From assembly GCA_034008185.1 (NCBI GenBank), contig CM067084.1:45707099-45771098 (forward strand): a stretch of DNA of 64,000 bases. The letters run 5' to 3'. A model generated the notes under the pieces. That model worked only from the letters and a program-made list of their open reading frames with translations. It had not been told where the DNA came from and made no database searches. The stretch comes from Gorsachius magnificus (lineage: Eukaryota; Chordata; Aves; Pelecaniformes; Ardeidae). Each line of letters begins with the position of its first letter. The stretch's first letter is position 1. Below are positions 24,301-37,827 of the stretch, piece by piece. The translations under genes and the position numbers were made by a program.

Positions 24301-27300
24301 TCAGTGAATAATGATCAAAATTAGTAATATACATTCTTCAGAGTTTTTATGGTGTCTTATTTTTATACCTGTAGTTTTTAGAAGTGCTTACTTTTGTTTC
24401 ATCTGGTTAATGGCCACATCAAAATTCCCTTCTAACTTAGTAGAAAGGAAAGTAGAAAAAAACTGAGCACATTTTTGTGGTAGTTTTGTACAGGTAACAT
24501 GAATGCCTCCAATTTTTTTAATAGAAATTAATGATCATGGAGTGTTGTGCAACATAACCCTATTGTTAATGAAGCCATTAAATTATTGAATGAAAAGAAT
24601 ATAAGAGATAATTAGGGATAGTGCTATTTCTTTAGTTACTAAAATGTCCTTGTGTTTTGTAAATATTTCACAGAATTCTTCTGTTCTGTGTTCAAAGGCT
24701 GAAATTTCTAATATGTTTAAATTTCATGCATATAGTAAGTGGATGAATACCTATTATTTATACCACTGTGGGGTTGCTCCAACATTGAGAGTAAATACTG
24801 GTAGTGCCATCACTCAGGTATTATAACTGAAACATTTAACTGTAAGTAAAGCAGTATCATAAAGCTAATGACATCATGTAGCAGCTGTGTTGCTTTCTAA
24901 TTGAAATACTTCAAGTATTTCTGAAGCAGTGTCATTCGTTTAAATGTGTTCTTCGAGGCTTCTGTGCTATACATACCTATACTTATCTTTTCAACTAAGA
25001 CAAAAACCAAATAATGCTATAAATATTTCATACAATCTATAGTAGCACAAAGATGAATACAGAATGCATTTGCAGTTGTTTGCTCATATGGGGTTTGTCT
25101 TGTTTTTCAGAAAGTGCCAGGGAATATGAAGGGAGAATGATTCTACATGTACAGTTCCAAATAGTCATGTGGAATTTTACATAAAATGACCTGTTCTCTA
25201 GAAGTGGCTCAGTAGGATATTTCAGGTGTACTTTTAATTATTATTTCTTTTATAGTCTACATGTAATTACTCCCACAGAGCTGGCACTAACTAAACACTC
25301 TTCCTCTCTAAAACCAGTGCGTATTTTCCCAGCTGGAGATTAATGCATATTAGGACACTTTACTGATACTTTGCCATTGGAAAAACATCTATTTATCTAA
25401 ATTAGTATCACCAGCACATTGATTCCTTAGCTTGGAGCATTTGTAATCCCACGCAATTGTGGAGCATGAGAAATTACAACACTAAACCCTCAGTGAGAGC
25501 CCTCACAATCTTCAGGTTTCTGTTTTCAAGAATAGCCATAAACCATTTCAAACTAACTCTCAATAGATCTCTTAGGCCTTGCATAATCTTATAAACATTT
25601 CAGATTATTAGACCAAACAATTAAATTTAACTTGGGCATTTAACTCTGAAAATCAGTTGAAGAATTCATTCTTTTGTGTGCATGCAATCTGAAGTCCAGA
25701 ACAAAACAAACAGCGAGCTACCAGAGATACAGCAGACTGGAGACTCTGGATTTCCGCCTCACTTTTTATGAACATGTACAGCGAGGAAATACTGAAGCTC
25801 AGATAATAGTTTTTGTAATCAGTAACTGAGTAGAGTCCTGACTGTTATATGGTCACCAGATTAGGGTAATGGTCTAACTTTACCTAGACGTGCTTTCATA
25901 GGCAAATAAATCTCAGCAGTTATCAGTACTCTCATACTACCTAGCTAACAGTGGAAAGCATTGGTTTTCCTGGAGCGATAGTCAAACTAATGAGAAGGAA
26001 AAAGAAAAAAAAAAACAAACAAAAAACCAACCTAACACCCTATAGTTTCACTTAAAAGGGAAGTTGAAGAAAGGGATTTAATTTCTGTAGAAGCAGATAA
26101 CTGAACCTGATAGTCCTGAAGCCCTTTTCTGTGTTTCAAAAACAAATATGAATTACTGTGTGGTGTCACATATTTTATTATTTTGTTTATTATATTGTCT
26201 TATAAAGTAAATAAAAAAATTGTTAAGGATAGAATTTTGGTTCCATTGCTGCATCTCATGTCAAATCAATTTCATAATGTTCTTTAGAACTGCTCTCTGT
26301 TTTCTGCTAAGTAATATAAACCTATTAGTATTTGACAAGATTGTTATATGAAAGTGGAACATTAAGTTGGAAGATGGCAAATTTACCTGTGTTAAATTGA
26401 TTTAAAATAAATATAGCAAAAAATGGAAACACACTTTTCCTTTCTGTGATAGTGTGCAGTCCTGCTTGCATAGAATGTTGTGAATGCAGGAGATGGGGTG
26501 ACTTTGGAGGTGTTAGGCATACCGTTGCCTTTTGTTTTCAGTACGCTTTCAGGCACAGTTGGGAGTATTGCTAAACTAATGGGTATAGACATGGTTTTAT
26601 ATTCCTTATTTTTTAATGTATTGGTAAAATACAGTCAAGCACATATTCTTTTTGACCAGCAACAAAGTAATATGGTAAAGTGAAACAACAGCCCAGGAGA
26701 CACTAAGTCACTGATACATTTCAGTATCCTGGAGTATACAAAGGCTATATCTTGAGTCTACAAATACTTAATAGTGTGAAACAGGATCATGAACTATGGA
26801 GAGCACAACTATCCTATCTGCTCCACCTGGCTAGCATGTGAAATTGAGAGAGAATTAATTCATGCTGAAAAAGATCCAGCAATCTATTGAGATTGTAAAT
26901 TTGGTTTTAAGTTACTCCTTAGAAAACTTGAAAAAATCCAGATCCCATAATAAGAACTGGACTGGGGAAACAAGACAGCATGTTAAAGGAGTCATCTAAG
27001 CTATGATTCCAGTAGTTCAGAATAAGGAAGAGTTTTTCTGACTTCATGTGGCTTTAGAGGTTGAGTATGATGAGATGAAGAGAAAAAATTAGCAAAGAAT
27101 AGAGTTTCATAGCAGTTTAATGCTGTCATTTTGGAATAAGTAAAATATTCCAGATTTCTGTAGTTCAGAGAGATTCATTTCTAGTGAGGTTTTTTTAGGT
27201 TTATATTGTACAAAATGTTGGGTTGCTGAAGTTGATTAGGTAACGAAAATATGGACCATCTATAGCAGGTTTCTTAGGATGCTAGCCTCTCCTTTTGATA

Positions 27301-30300
27301 CCATTTTCTTCTAATAGCCCTTCCGTAATCTATGAAGCTGAAAAAATGGGAAAGTAATCTGCTAGCACGAAGTATTTACTCACTGGAAAAAGGAAGAAAC
27401 TATGTACTAGTTGGATTTAAAATTACCATGTCTTTGGTCTGCTCTTGGACTAGAATGGCACACATTGGCTCTTGCACAATCAGCTTCATGAAAATCACTC
27501 AAAAAATTCAGGATTGATGTCAATTTCAGGCAGTAGTAAAAAAAAAAAAAGGTAGGACTGAGTGAAGAGATCAAGTGTAAAAAGAGATATGCTGTTAGCT
27601 GTAAAAAGCAGAGTGTAATACTCAGAAGAAGAGCAATTTATATCCTCTAAATCAACCTCTTGGACGTATTTAACCCCTGACGTAGAAGCATCCATCATGC
27701 CAGATAGTGTAAATATAAATCATGCCTAAAAAAGTTTGTCTGGTGCCTTTGAAAATGAGTCTTTTTAGAGTGTCTTTAAATGTATTCTTTCTGCTGTCTT
27801 TTCCTTTCCTAGTAAAGCTAAATAGCATAGATCTGGACAGCATAACAAAAAGATCAGTTTCTGCTATCGCAGGAAATGACATTATATAAATGTATCTCAC
27901 TGGTCAGGATTTGTCTCCAGTATTAGGGATGAATTAACATTCCAGAACAACTCTGTTTTGATGGCTAGAACTTTTCCTCTGGGTTTCTACCATTGCTATT
28001 GATTTATTCTTATGTCTTAGTCTTGAACTTTCTTCCACAACTTTTGTTTACCAGTATGGACAGTAATCATATTCATTCTCAGATTTCATTTGGGAAAGCT
28101 AAATGAGTCAAACATTTTCAGCCTTTTCTAGTTCATAAACACAGTATTTAATGCATACATTCAAGTTATTTAGTTCATAAGTGTATGAGACTGAATTTTG
28201 CATTTTTAACTTCAATTTTATTTCTTTATGCTTCTGTTAATGTAGTGGACAAAATCATAAAGGTCTTCCTGTAGGATCTTCCACTCCTTTTGTGTGTTAA
28301 AAATAATGAAATCATGTCAGCAAACTTCATTGGTACACTGTATTTTACCTGACTTATTAAGATATTAGATAACATCCACCTCATTTAAAGAGCTCTGTGA
28401 GAAATCTTCCTTCAGACTCTAGCCAGTCTTCTCTGTATCATAATTCTTCTCAGCAATCCCATCTTTATCTTAATTTTCTGTGAAGCCAATATTAAATGCT
28501 TTAACAAGATCCGCATAAATCTATCACATTTCTTTTTTTTTTAAATAAAAAACTATTTAGCTTAGTTAAAAGCTATCAGATTGCCATTACATAGTCTATG
28601 AAAATCTCCTCTTTTTTTCTTCTTTTTACCATGTCTTCAAATCTTCTTTGCTTCAATATTTAAGGTCTTGTTTATTCCATAGTTTTATCCTAGTACCATA
28701 AATAAAATTATAGCAGATTTTTTAACATGTTACAGTTATGGAGGTACATACTACTGAATTACTGTTCACACAAGTAGCTTGTAAACATTTTTGTTTCATG
28801 ATCTCTACTATACCTGCTGAGTTCAGAAAAACAAAAATAAGTACTGTGGTTTATAATAATAAAGATCTTATAAATTGTACTTATATTTAATATGCTTTAT
28901 TTAGAAAGTTATTTCAGGTTTTGTACAATTTCTAGAACAAAAAGTATTTTGAAGGAGTGGAATTTGAAAAAAAAAAAAATTGCAAACCACAGGAACACGT
29001 GGCAGGAAGATGAGCTGAGGTTCTGGGCCAGTCCCCACACTTCCTGCTGGCCTGTAGCACAGTGACTCCAAAAGGCTCTATAGAATGGCCACTTTGCATG
29101 CTTCCATTCGTCAGAGGTCACAGAACTCTCTCCAACCCTCAAAAGGAAGGTTTTGACTAAAAGCCTGACTCTGTATGATGTTTGTTTTCAAGTTATCACA
29201 TAGAGCACAACATGGAGTTATGACAAGCATATTATAGTTGTACACGTCAATAAATTATACTTGCTGCCATAAAATTGAGCATATGCATACCTAAATCAAA
29301 ATGGCAAACTGAAATAAAAATGAAATGAATGCCAAAATAATGCCAGTGAGCATCTCTACCATATGTGAACCTCAACAAGTTATCTTATGGAAATATTATC
29401 CAAAAATAAAATAATTTTTGAAAATACAAGCAAATCTCATTATGCAACACACAGTTTAATATTGTCATCTTGAATGTTTTTTTCATATCCTAGAGATGAT
29501 ATCGTAGGATTCAAAAATACATGGCAACAAACCACTCCAATTCATACATTGAAAGTCATTTAAATGGTGAGAGGACTCTTCGTTAATACATGAATATAGC
29601 AAATAAATGGTTTGATGAAATGGCAAGGGCACTCTTAGTTGAACATAAGCACATGCTAACCTATTTAGTGTGTTCAGATAGCAAGAAAATTCATATGTGA
29701 CCATAAAAAGCTTTAGGGCAAGCTGTATTTACTGTGTGCTGTGGTCGGTCTCAACTTGGGCTTGTAACTAATCCAGCCATACTGCAGCCAGCCTAACATT
29801 CATAGTGTCTAAGCAGCTTACTTATAAGAAATCTGTTCTATCATCCCAAACCCCTAAACAATATAATGGAATTAAAGAGTTTTGATGACCAGATACAAAT
29901 GCATAGTTCTGCTCTGCGTTTACTTTGTAGGTACAACTTAAAATTTATTTTAAAAACCTACAAGTTCTCTTTCACTCAAAAATTGTGCATTAAAAGGTCA
30001 GAAATTTTTTTCAAGAAGTTGGCTGGAGATTAAAAGAAATATCCTGAGAGATGAAAGAAACAAATTTAAGAAGCCTAATTGTACAGGAGATAATATTATC
30101 AATATATATTCTGCATCTAATGGTTGAGTTTAAAAGAGTTAATGTATTAAAATTCTCATCCTTAAAATGAAAGGAAATAAGTATAAGTGCCATTGATGTA
30201 CTGTACAGCAACTTCAAGATTAGAACATATGAATTTTTTTCTTTCTTGATTCTCTGGTGCTAATATGTTTTCATGAGGAAGTTTCTGAATTTCTGGCATT

Positions 30301-31689
30301 TGCTTAAAGCTATGACCCTTGGATATCAAGAAATTAGAATATTTACAGTGTAGTAATGCTAGGTAATATGTGAAAATACTGGGGTTTAGTCACTGAGATC
30401 CAACTTCTGTAAAATTAGAAATTACACTGACCCCCTTTAAAAAAATGGTACTGCTAAAAGTACTGTATGACATATCTATTTTATTTATTAACTGAAAGTA
30501 ACAACTTCACATAATTCTGAATTCAGATGTAGAATATTACACAGTTTGATTTACCATCTATGGCAATTCTTTATGCTAATATATTTTTGAATATAAACAC
30601 TAGCATTGCAATATAAAATATGATCATTTAAAAAGATGTTTCATTTTCTCTAAATTTCCTCCAGACTTAATTCTGTCTGCAAGGATATTTCAAAATTCAA
30701 CATTTTTATTGTGGTCCTATTTACATGAACAGGTAACACAGCATTCTAACTTTATGCGGTAACCAACAACATAAAGTTCTTTCCTGGTAAAAAGTGTTCA
30801 CTTGTCATAACTATGTCAGTTTTCTGTTCTGTTCTTCAGCACTGAATTTGACAGATACACTCTGTGCTATCAGTGGCTTACTCTGAACTTTATAAAGGGG
30901 AAGCTGGCAGTGCAATTTGTTTCAAAGAACTTCTAAATGGATGGCAAAAATAGCAGAATATATCCAGGGAAAAAGATACCACAATCATGAACCTACTTTA
31001 AGAACAGCACTGGTTATTAATGTATTTTAAAGAGAATAAATACAAAAATATATTTGATGTATCTGTATATTCCTTCTCTTTGTTTTCCCATATGAGAATG
31101 AATAGTAGTGTAGTGACTCAGTGTGTGAGCGTCTTTCACAATTGATTTTTACCATTTAAAGAACATTTCTATCAAAAAGATAGACTTCAGCTTCCTTGTA
31201 AGATGCCTGCCTGAGTTAATTGGACCTTGTACAGACAAACCCTTGAAAATTCTATGGGTAAAATGGAATGGGTCCGTTCTCACCCCATTCTTAATCTCTT
31301 ATGTATGGTACAGCTGCTCTGTGCTCTTTGTTTTTCTTCACCCTTTTGGAAGGTTTTCTGTCCCACCAGATTGGCAACATTTTAAATATAATAAATAATC
31401 CTATCATTAAACATTATTAAGAGCTGAAAATTATTTGTTAGCAAAGTAGATTTTCTTCCCTTCCTCCTGAGAAATGAAGCAGAGACTTATCTGTCAGGCT
31501 ACTCTGCTTTCACATCCAGAGAGTACCATTCACGTCACTGAAATGATACAGAGTGCTTTTGCTTGAACAGAAGTGTGTGTTGTTGTCAAAGCTCTTTAAG
31601 GGTCTGACAGCTGTTAGCTTTGAGAAACAGCATAGAATGAGGCTTAATAATATAGAATACATTGATCTTAGCAAAATACGGAGCAAAGA

Positions 31690-31940
31690 GATTTAGGAAT
31701 AGGAGGAATTATGGGTCACAGAGCTCCTACGTAAGTGGTAGGGAAGGGGTGTTCGTGAGAGAACAGCAACCCAAAGAAAACAGCAAATACATCAAGATAA
31801 TGTGGGAATGGGTTACTTTGACACAGGCTTATGGTTTTTTGCCAGGTGTTATCAATTCCTTTCATCGCTTTTGTGGTGAAAAGGGCATCAGACTCTACGC
31901 TCTATAAAATGCACCTGCTGCGATGGTACGCTTACTTAAC
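31690..31940. promoter_or_regulatory. Possible conserved noncoding element or exon border (weak)
   Basis: Composition is more balanced than its flanks. It holds a strong donor-like TCCTAC|GTAAGTG near 31729 and an open + frame to 31907. No acceptor pairs convincingly with the donor and the peptide is not recognised. Confidence 0.2.
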
Positions 31941-33945
31941 AGATCCTCTAAAAAAATCATCAGAAACTTTTACTTCATATCATTAATAATTACTTTCAAT
32001 ATTGTAATTTTATATGCAGACAGAATTGCCAGAAAAGAGTAATTTTTTTTTTCTTTCCTACTCTAAACTTGTTTCTAAGACCTCGGGCCTAGTAGCTGGA
32101 TTAAGCGCACAATAATTAAACCAGGATCTATTTTATTGGTTTTCTATTTTCCTCATTACCATCTGCTAATATCTCTTTCAAAATATATGATAACTGAAAT
32201 TTTCGAGTACTTCAGATTATTTCTAATATTAAATATTTTGGGGAGGAGTGACATATTGCCTACACCCATGGGGGAGTGAAAAAGCAAGGTGAAATAGTTC
32301 TTGAAACTTTTTTAGTTATTTTGTCATTACTACCTCATATGGAACAGTAAAATCAGTACTGATGTGATGAATTGAACCTGGTTTTAAGCTTAAGCTTATA
32401 TTTTAATATTTTTAATTGAATCTATACAGCTTGTAATTTGATGGCAAATTTTGTTAAGGAGTTCCTCCCTCTGTGTCCCCATGGTTCTTTTTTTAATATC
32501 TGCTTTAAATGTATCATATAAAGTTACGTGGGTTTGTAATTACAGAATATATGATGTAACAGTACAGTTAAAAAGCCATGAATCTGTATTAATCTAAATA
32601 GTCAAGACACAGGAATAATGAGGAGGAACATTCCATTCTCTAAAAATTTTAAATTCTAGTCTACGCTAACTTTGTACAGTTTATGGTAAATTGTATCTTA
32701 GGAAACGGAAATTATGCTGTTTTGGAAAGAGAGCGAGCAGCTGAATTACTCTGTCTTGCTCTTATACTTTTTCTTGAACTCATAATTTGGGTTTACATTC
32801 ACTTACTCCCTCTTCTGCCACCTTCTGAAATAGCAGTACCTCATAGCAAATTATCAAGGCAACATCTGCCAACAGTTTTGTCTACAGAATGTTGAACTGC
32901 TGGATCAAAACTGTATCTTGGAGAGTTTTGCTAAGGTATCCTAATTTTCTACACAAATTAGATCTTAGTTTTATGGCATATAATAGGTAGGTGTTTATAA
33001 GCAGCAAGTGCCTTTTGAAGGAATAAATTACTTGCATTAACCTCTTACGTGACAATAGTATAAAAAGATATTTTTTTTTGTCCTCTAAAAAAGGTGTCCG
33101 AGATCCTCAAGATATGTAAGCATGTACAATATGACTGTATAGCATCACTGTCATAGTATCAGCATATGAGTGGAAAAAAATTTTGGATAATTTTTAATAT
33201 ATCCCAGCTCTTGAAATAATAATTTTAGCTTGGAAGGGAGACAATTAATATGAATTTATTCTGTTGTAAATGTGTTCCCAAATGTTTTAAAAATTACTTC
33301 AGCTGCTGCTTCTTATGAAAAAGAAATCAATAAAGGAAGTCAGACATAACAAATGAGAATTTCAGGCCCAGTGACAGTAGACAGAGACCTGGTTGCCTTA
33401 TATCCACACACCTTTCAATCAAGTAATATGTGTACTGCAGTGGAATAAACTGAAGACACTCTGGCAGCCAAGTAGACTTTGATCACTTTTGTTCATAGAT
33501 GTGACTCATATTTCAGTAGCTTCTTTTTTCTAAGCTACTGATGTTCCCTAAACTTTACAGTGAGTGCTCGGTGAACTTAAAGAAACGTTTACTTATTCTG
33601 TAAACAGACATTAAATACTCATGCTGGGCCACACTGATACAGTCTCTTTGTTACAGTCTTTTTTGTCCAATGTCCTTCACATTCTATGGAGCAAATTATG
33701 GTGAAAGATGAGTTATTTTTTATAATCACAGTGCTTTCATTAATTCAGTTTTATAGTAGAAATGAAGTTTGAAAATACTAATTTGCCTGCATTTTCTTTT
33801 TATTTTATGGGTTTTGTTGGTTCATGTTTTTTGTTGATTATGCCTAGGTTTTTTATTGATTTCATGGCACATTAATATACTGTACGCAATTAAAAAGAAC
33901 AATTATAAATTTTCATAAATCACCCTAGTATGTCTGAAGGGAAGG

Positions 33946-34304
33946 CTAAGAAGAGTTCACTTTTTCCCAATAATGATACAAGGGTACAGAAGGAATAGTA
34001 GGGGCTGCCTTATTCTTTTGGTTGTTTGTAATGGTAGACTGTGCCCTGGTAAACACCACACTGGTAGAAACATATGACATAGCCTTTGGTCCTGCTGCTC
34101 GTGTGCCAATATGGTGTCTCGCTGAATCTAAGACAGTACATTGTTTGTTATGAATTTGGTCCAGATTAGAGCGTAATGGGCGGGCTCTGTGCAGTCCATG
34201 AAAGTTGTATGCACACAATATAAAAGTGAAGCTGTGTGTTGCATGTTCTGGGTGAGAGATGAAGGCATGTGAGAATCTGACTATTTAAAGTCTGCTGAGG
34301 TAAT
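33946..34304 (+). promoter_or_regulatory. Candidate TATA promoter (CCAAT, GC box, TATA)
   Basis: CCAAT lies at 34106-34110, GGGCGGG (Sp1-type GC box) at 34178-34184 and TATAAAAG at 34219-34226, all on + in canonical order, predicting a start near 34249-34251. The region is GC-richer than its neighbours. The first ATG downstream is 34305, opening a 61-codon frame that runs through a 16-base A tract, so the reading frame is doubtful. A possible donor GAG|GTAATA follows at 34297-34304. It could be an RNA promoter, the U3 of an unrecognised LTR, or coincidence. Confidence 0.27.
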
Positions 34305-34423
34305 ATGAGACAACTGCAGAAAATAGAGAGTGACAAACTTGGTGCACTGTTCTCTATATCGCCTGTTCACCATAACCTCTGGCATGGGCTGTGCCCCATG
34401 CCACCCAAGTTTTTACTTAAAAG

Positions 34424-34439
34424 AAAAAAAAAAAAAAAA
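34424..34439. repeat. Poly-A tract (A16)
   Basis: Lies 130 bp after the possible start codon at 34305. It might be the tail of an inserted retrocopy on +, but no poly(A) signal or target duplication was found. Confidence 0.9.
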
Positions 34440-34696
34440 CCTAGGAAAGAAATAATATCTGACTTGCAGAGCTATTACTCAATAGTGTAGTCAAAGCCTT
34501 AGTTTGTTGCTAGATCTACTTTGGCATTGCCTTTTCCAGCGGAGCTAACTGGACCCTCTTTCTACCTCTCTACCAGTCAGAACAATTGTTGACCCATGCA
34601 GAATCCATACTGTGCTTCCCCCCACAAAGAAGAAAAGCAGCGATGTTAGCTACTTTGTCTCAGGTCTCCCAGAGGCATCATAACTATCAGAAGCAG

Positions 34697-34727
34697 AGCA
34701 CTACCCACAAGTTGTGGGAGTAGTGCT
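34697..34727. repeat. Imperfect hairpin, 14 paired bases with 2-nt bulge
   Basis: AGCACTACCCACAA at 34697-34710 pairs with TTGTGGG (34712-34718) and TAGTGCT (34721-34727), leaving AG as a bulge. The loop is too short for a microRNA precursor. As DNA it is a cruciform-capable palindrome. Confidence 0.75.
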
Positions 34728-36072
34728 GCCTTGCTACACCTTTCTTTTTTTAATGCTAAAAGAATGGTAAATAACTTCCCTTAAAACTTCTCAATCTCTA
34801 GTCTCTCTAGGGAGAACCCCTCAAAAAAAATTCATTTCATGTGGTCATTTATAGCCAGAAGTACCAGTTCAAAAACATAATATGGAAAAAACTGAAGCTT
34901 TTTGCTTTCAGTAGAGAGGGATACTGGAAGTCAATCTAAAAGAGATATTAAAAAACATTGGGTTTAGATTTTGAGCTCTCTCTAAGTCACCTTAGAGAAG
35001 ACTTTCTGAAACACTGTCTTGTCTTCTACTGCCTTTTAGCTAATGTTGTGTGATAATACCTGGTATTCAAATCTGAAGAGATAGTTTTTCACTCGTTTTG
35101 TATTAATTTGAAATTATTCATTCTATTCATTATATTGCTCATTTCTTAGCAACATCAAAAATACCTATTAGAAGTAAACATGACAATGTTTTACAGCAAT
35201 AGTGATCACAGCAAATTAGCACTCTGCGTTATCGGATTCAAAAAATGTTGCAAGGTTGTGAATATTTACAATGGTTTAGACAAATGAGAGAGGTTTGCCA
35301 AGAAAATACAAATTCTTCAATAAATATATTCTTTAATTTTTAGGGGATATATAAATAATGATTTTGAGAAACCAAGTATACTTTCTGCTTTGTTCATATT
35401 TTAATAGTATACTCCTCTTTGCTGTCTCAGTAATTAAGTCTTATGACATTCCAGAAAGCACAAATCCTGCTGAGATGTTTAAGTTTGGAGCAACCTCTTG
35501 ATGTACAAACAAAATAAATAAAAAAGAAGACACTTACCCAGGATATTAACAAGCTGTTTTGCTTTTACCTTTGAAACAAAATTGAATGGTGAAGCAATAT
35601 GGCCTACTGCAACTGTTCTAGCCTCATTGTTAACTAGAACCTCGTTTTGAAATTCATTGCCTTCAATTACATTTTTTAAAGAATTTTAATTATGTGCCTG
35701 AAAAGAATAAAGATGCTCCAGGCTCCATTTGTTTATCGTGGAAGGCCTAAAAAAATGAGGACAGAGCTTCCCAGCTCATGCAGGGGTTGCAGAGAGAGAG
35801 AGATGACTTTTAATTCGACAAGTTCAGAGAGATTTCTTAGTTTGACGCGCACAGCAGGGGGTCTTTGAGTGCCTGGCAATACTTCAGCATTCTGAGCTTT
35901 GAAAGTCTTTCCCTGCAGCAGAAATTGTATCAAAAGCCAATGATAATATTCCCTGCAAGGTAAAGGACCCTATTGAAGATTTCTAGAGCTGTTTATTTAT
36001 TCATTACAGTTTTTTCTTTTAGGACATATCAGGCGTATAGGTAATAATTCACACAGATGCTAGGAAAATGAG

Positions 36073-36091
36073 ATAAATAAATAAATAAATA
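36073..36091. repeat. (ATAA)n microsatellite
   Basis: Nearly five uninterrupted copies of the tetranucleotide ATAA. Confidence 0.9.
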
Positions 36092-36496
36092 GGAATCCCT
36101 CATTAATCCTTCACCTTTCCCTTGTTTTCCATAGGCCACGTTCACCTATAAAATTTCCTGTCATTCCCTGCCATGTATTCTGCATACAATCTTCACTTCG
36201 AATCTCAGCTTTTCCTTATTTTTAACAGAATTGTCATTTCTGTCTGCCTTCTACCACCAACTGAGTACATAAGATGTTTATGGCCATTGCCTTCCACTGA
36301 ACCCGCAAAGTGATTGATTAATTTTACAGAAGGATATTCAATTTCTTAGGGGTCTTTTTAAATCTTATTTTTAAAGTAGATTTGAGATAACCATTTCAAA
36401 GCCAAGATTAAAGCGTTATTTATATTCCAGAGATCAGAGTTTTAACGTTTTGGCATTACTTTCATTTGAAAAGTATACACATATGTTTTTCTTTCT

Positions 36497-36521
36497 GTTT
36501 TTGTTTTGTTTTGTTTTGTTT
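36497..36521. repeat. (GTTTT)n microsatellite
   Basis: About five copies of GTTTT, ending in TTTCTGCAGCAG. It supplies the pyrimidine-rich tract for the splice-acceptor-like sequence of the candidate exon at 36528. Confidence 0.9.
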
Positions 36522-36527
36522 CTGCAG

Positions 36528-36687
36528 CAGAGCTGGGACTGTGAGACTAGGACAACCTTTCCCTTGTGTAATGTCAATGTCGGCTATCACTTTGGCAGAA
36601 TCAGCCAGCTCAGTGAAGACAGAAAAACCCTCCTTCCCTCCTGTTTTTTCATCTGCTGGTGGCATTCAAAGTGACCTTGCCTTATAA
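36528..36687 (+). other. Candidate terminal coding exon (speculative)
   Basis: It follows a long T-rich tract and a tandem NAGNAG acceptor (TGCAGCAG, 36523-36530). The frame then reads AGTVRLGQPFPCVMSMSAIT and continues through a lysine-proline segment (SSVKTEKPSFPP, containing a VKTE sumoylation-type motif) to stop TAA at 36685-36687. A donor-like TTG|GTGAGTG follows at 36691, after the stop, so the segment could instead be a noncoding exon. Another + frame and the minus strand are also open here, which lowers confidence. I do not recognise the peptide. Confidence 0.25.
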
Positions 36688-37803
36688 ATATTGGTGAGTG
36701 ACCACATGGGGAAAGCAGTTCCTTGGTGCAAAGAAACTTGTTTCAAAAAGCTGTGTTGACCTGAGGGGTTTCCATTTTTTTCAAAGTGTTAAAAAACCCC
36801 CACATATGCAGGTGTTTGTTTTTTTCTTTTTAATAATAACTTGTGGTATTTAACAACACTTATTTCTCTGGACTTAGAAGCATTTGTAGAGCACTAGCAT
36901 GTGCTACCCATCAAACTATATGAAACAATCTTTCAAAATACTGGTTTAGAGAGACAAATACTTCCTGACAGCAAGCAAGTATGTCTCCCCTCTTCCTGTT
37001 ACTTTCTGTTGGCTAAATAGTCTGGAACAGTATAAATTTATCATAACGCCCCAAATATGGCAAGATAAAACTTTCCCAAGTGTAGGAATTAAGGAAGATA
37101 GCTAGAGGCTGTGTTCTGGGACCCTTCTGGTTTGGGAAGTATGCCTAGGGTGAAATCACAGCACTGCAGAAATTCTGATACCCACAGGGCAGTCCAGGAA
37201 TGATGTAGTAACTGTAGTAGTTTATTAAGGCTGTCTAAATTACATAGTTCAATACTGAAAAAGTTTTTGGGTCATTTGAGGTTATCTCAGCTGATTTATG
37301 CTGCTTGAGACATCCAGTATGCCTAAAGAGATTTTCAGTGTTGGAAACAGATGTCTAGATAGTGAAATAGGCACCCATGGCTCAGAAATATTTACAGTAC
37401 CGTAATAGAGAAAGCTATAAGTACATACTCAGATACAAAAAATATTTAACCTGGCTTGGAACAGTTTGGAAGCTGTAAATATGTGCAAGATCTAAGGCTG
37501 GAAATTATTTAAGGATTACATGTATTTAATCTAAAGACATTGCCATAAAGAGTTACTTAGCCCGCTGCCATTCAGTATTAATTACATTATTGCAATTACC
37601 TCGTATTCAGACTACAGTCAGACAACTGTGATGTATCATTCATGACTATATGATATGTAATGTTTGATATTTTTTTTTCATTTTTCTTAACCATATGTGC
37701 ACTTGAAGTACATCAGTTTAAAGGACCAGAGAAGCTTCAAAAGAAATATTAATAAGAGCGTTATCATGGCACCTGCCTAATAAAATAATGCCTTTTCATC
37801 AAA

Positions 37804-37820
37804 GGGGGGGGGGGGGGGGG
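37804..37820. repeat. Homopolymer G17
   Basis: Seventeen consecutive G on +, preceded by AAA and followed by AAAGCAGTG. It lies just upstream of the 5' end of a truncated CR1. Such runs are hypermutable and hard to sequence, so the exact length may be unreliable. Confidence 0.9.
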
Positions 37821-37827
37821 AAAGCAG

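Larger units (their letters stand above)
20201..33945. other. AT-rich sequence, no gene supported; a few GC-richer islands
   Basis: The block contains A16 at 22626-22641, an (AAAT)n run at 23268-23285, and islands with more CpG and balanced composition at about 24030-24300, 28970-29140 and 31690-31940, which could be conserved noncoding elements. The 105-codon frame at 22802-23119 starts at GTG and is rich in F, C, Y and I, as chance AT-rich frames are. No transposon was recognised. Confidence 0.5.
34728..37803. other. AT-rich sequence with simple repeats; one candidate exon
   Basis: Contains the (ATAA)n and (GTTTT)n tracts and the candidate exon at 36528-36687. The minus-strand frame at 35733-35933 covers a CpG-bearing stretch (GACGCGCACAG) but has no recognisable homology. 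Confidence 0.5.

Noticed and set aside
34305..34490. 61-codon ATG frame downstream of the promoter-like site
   Set aside because: It runs through the A16 tract, which supplies its lysine run, and has no recognisable homology; not called as a gene.
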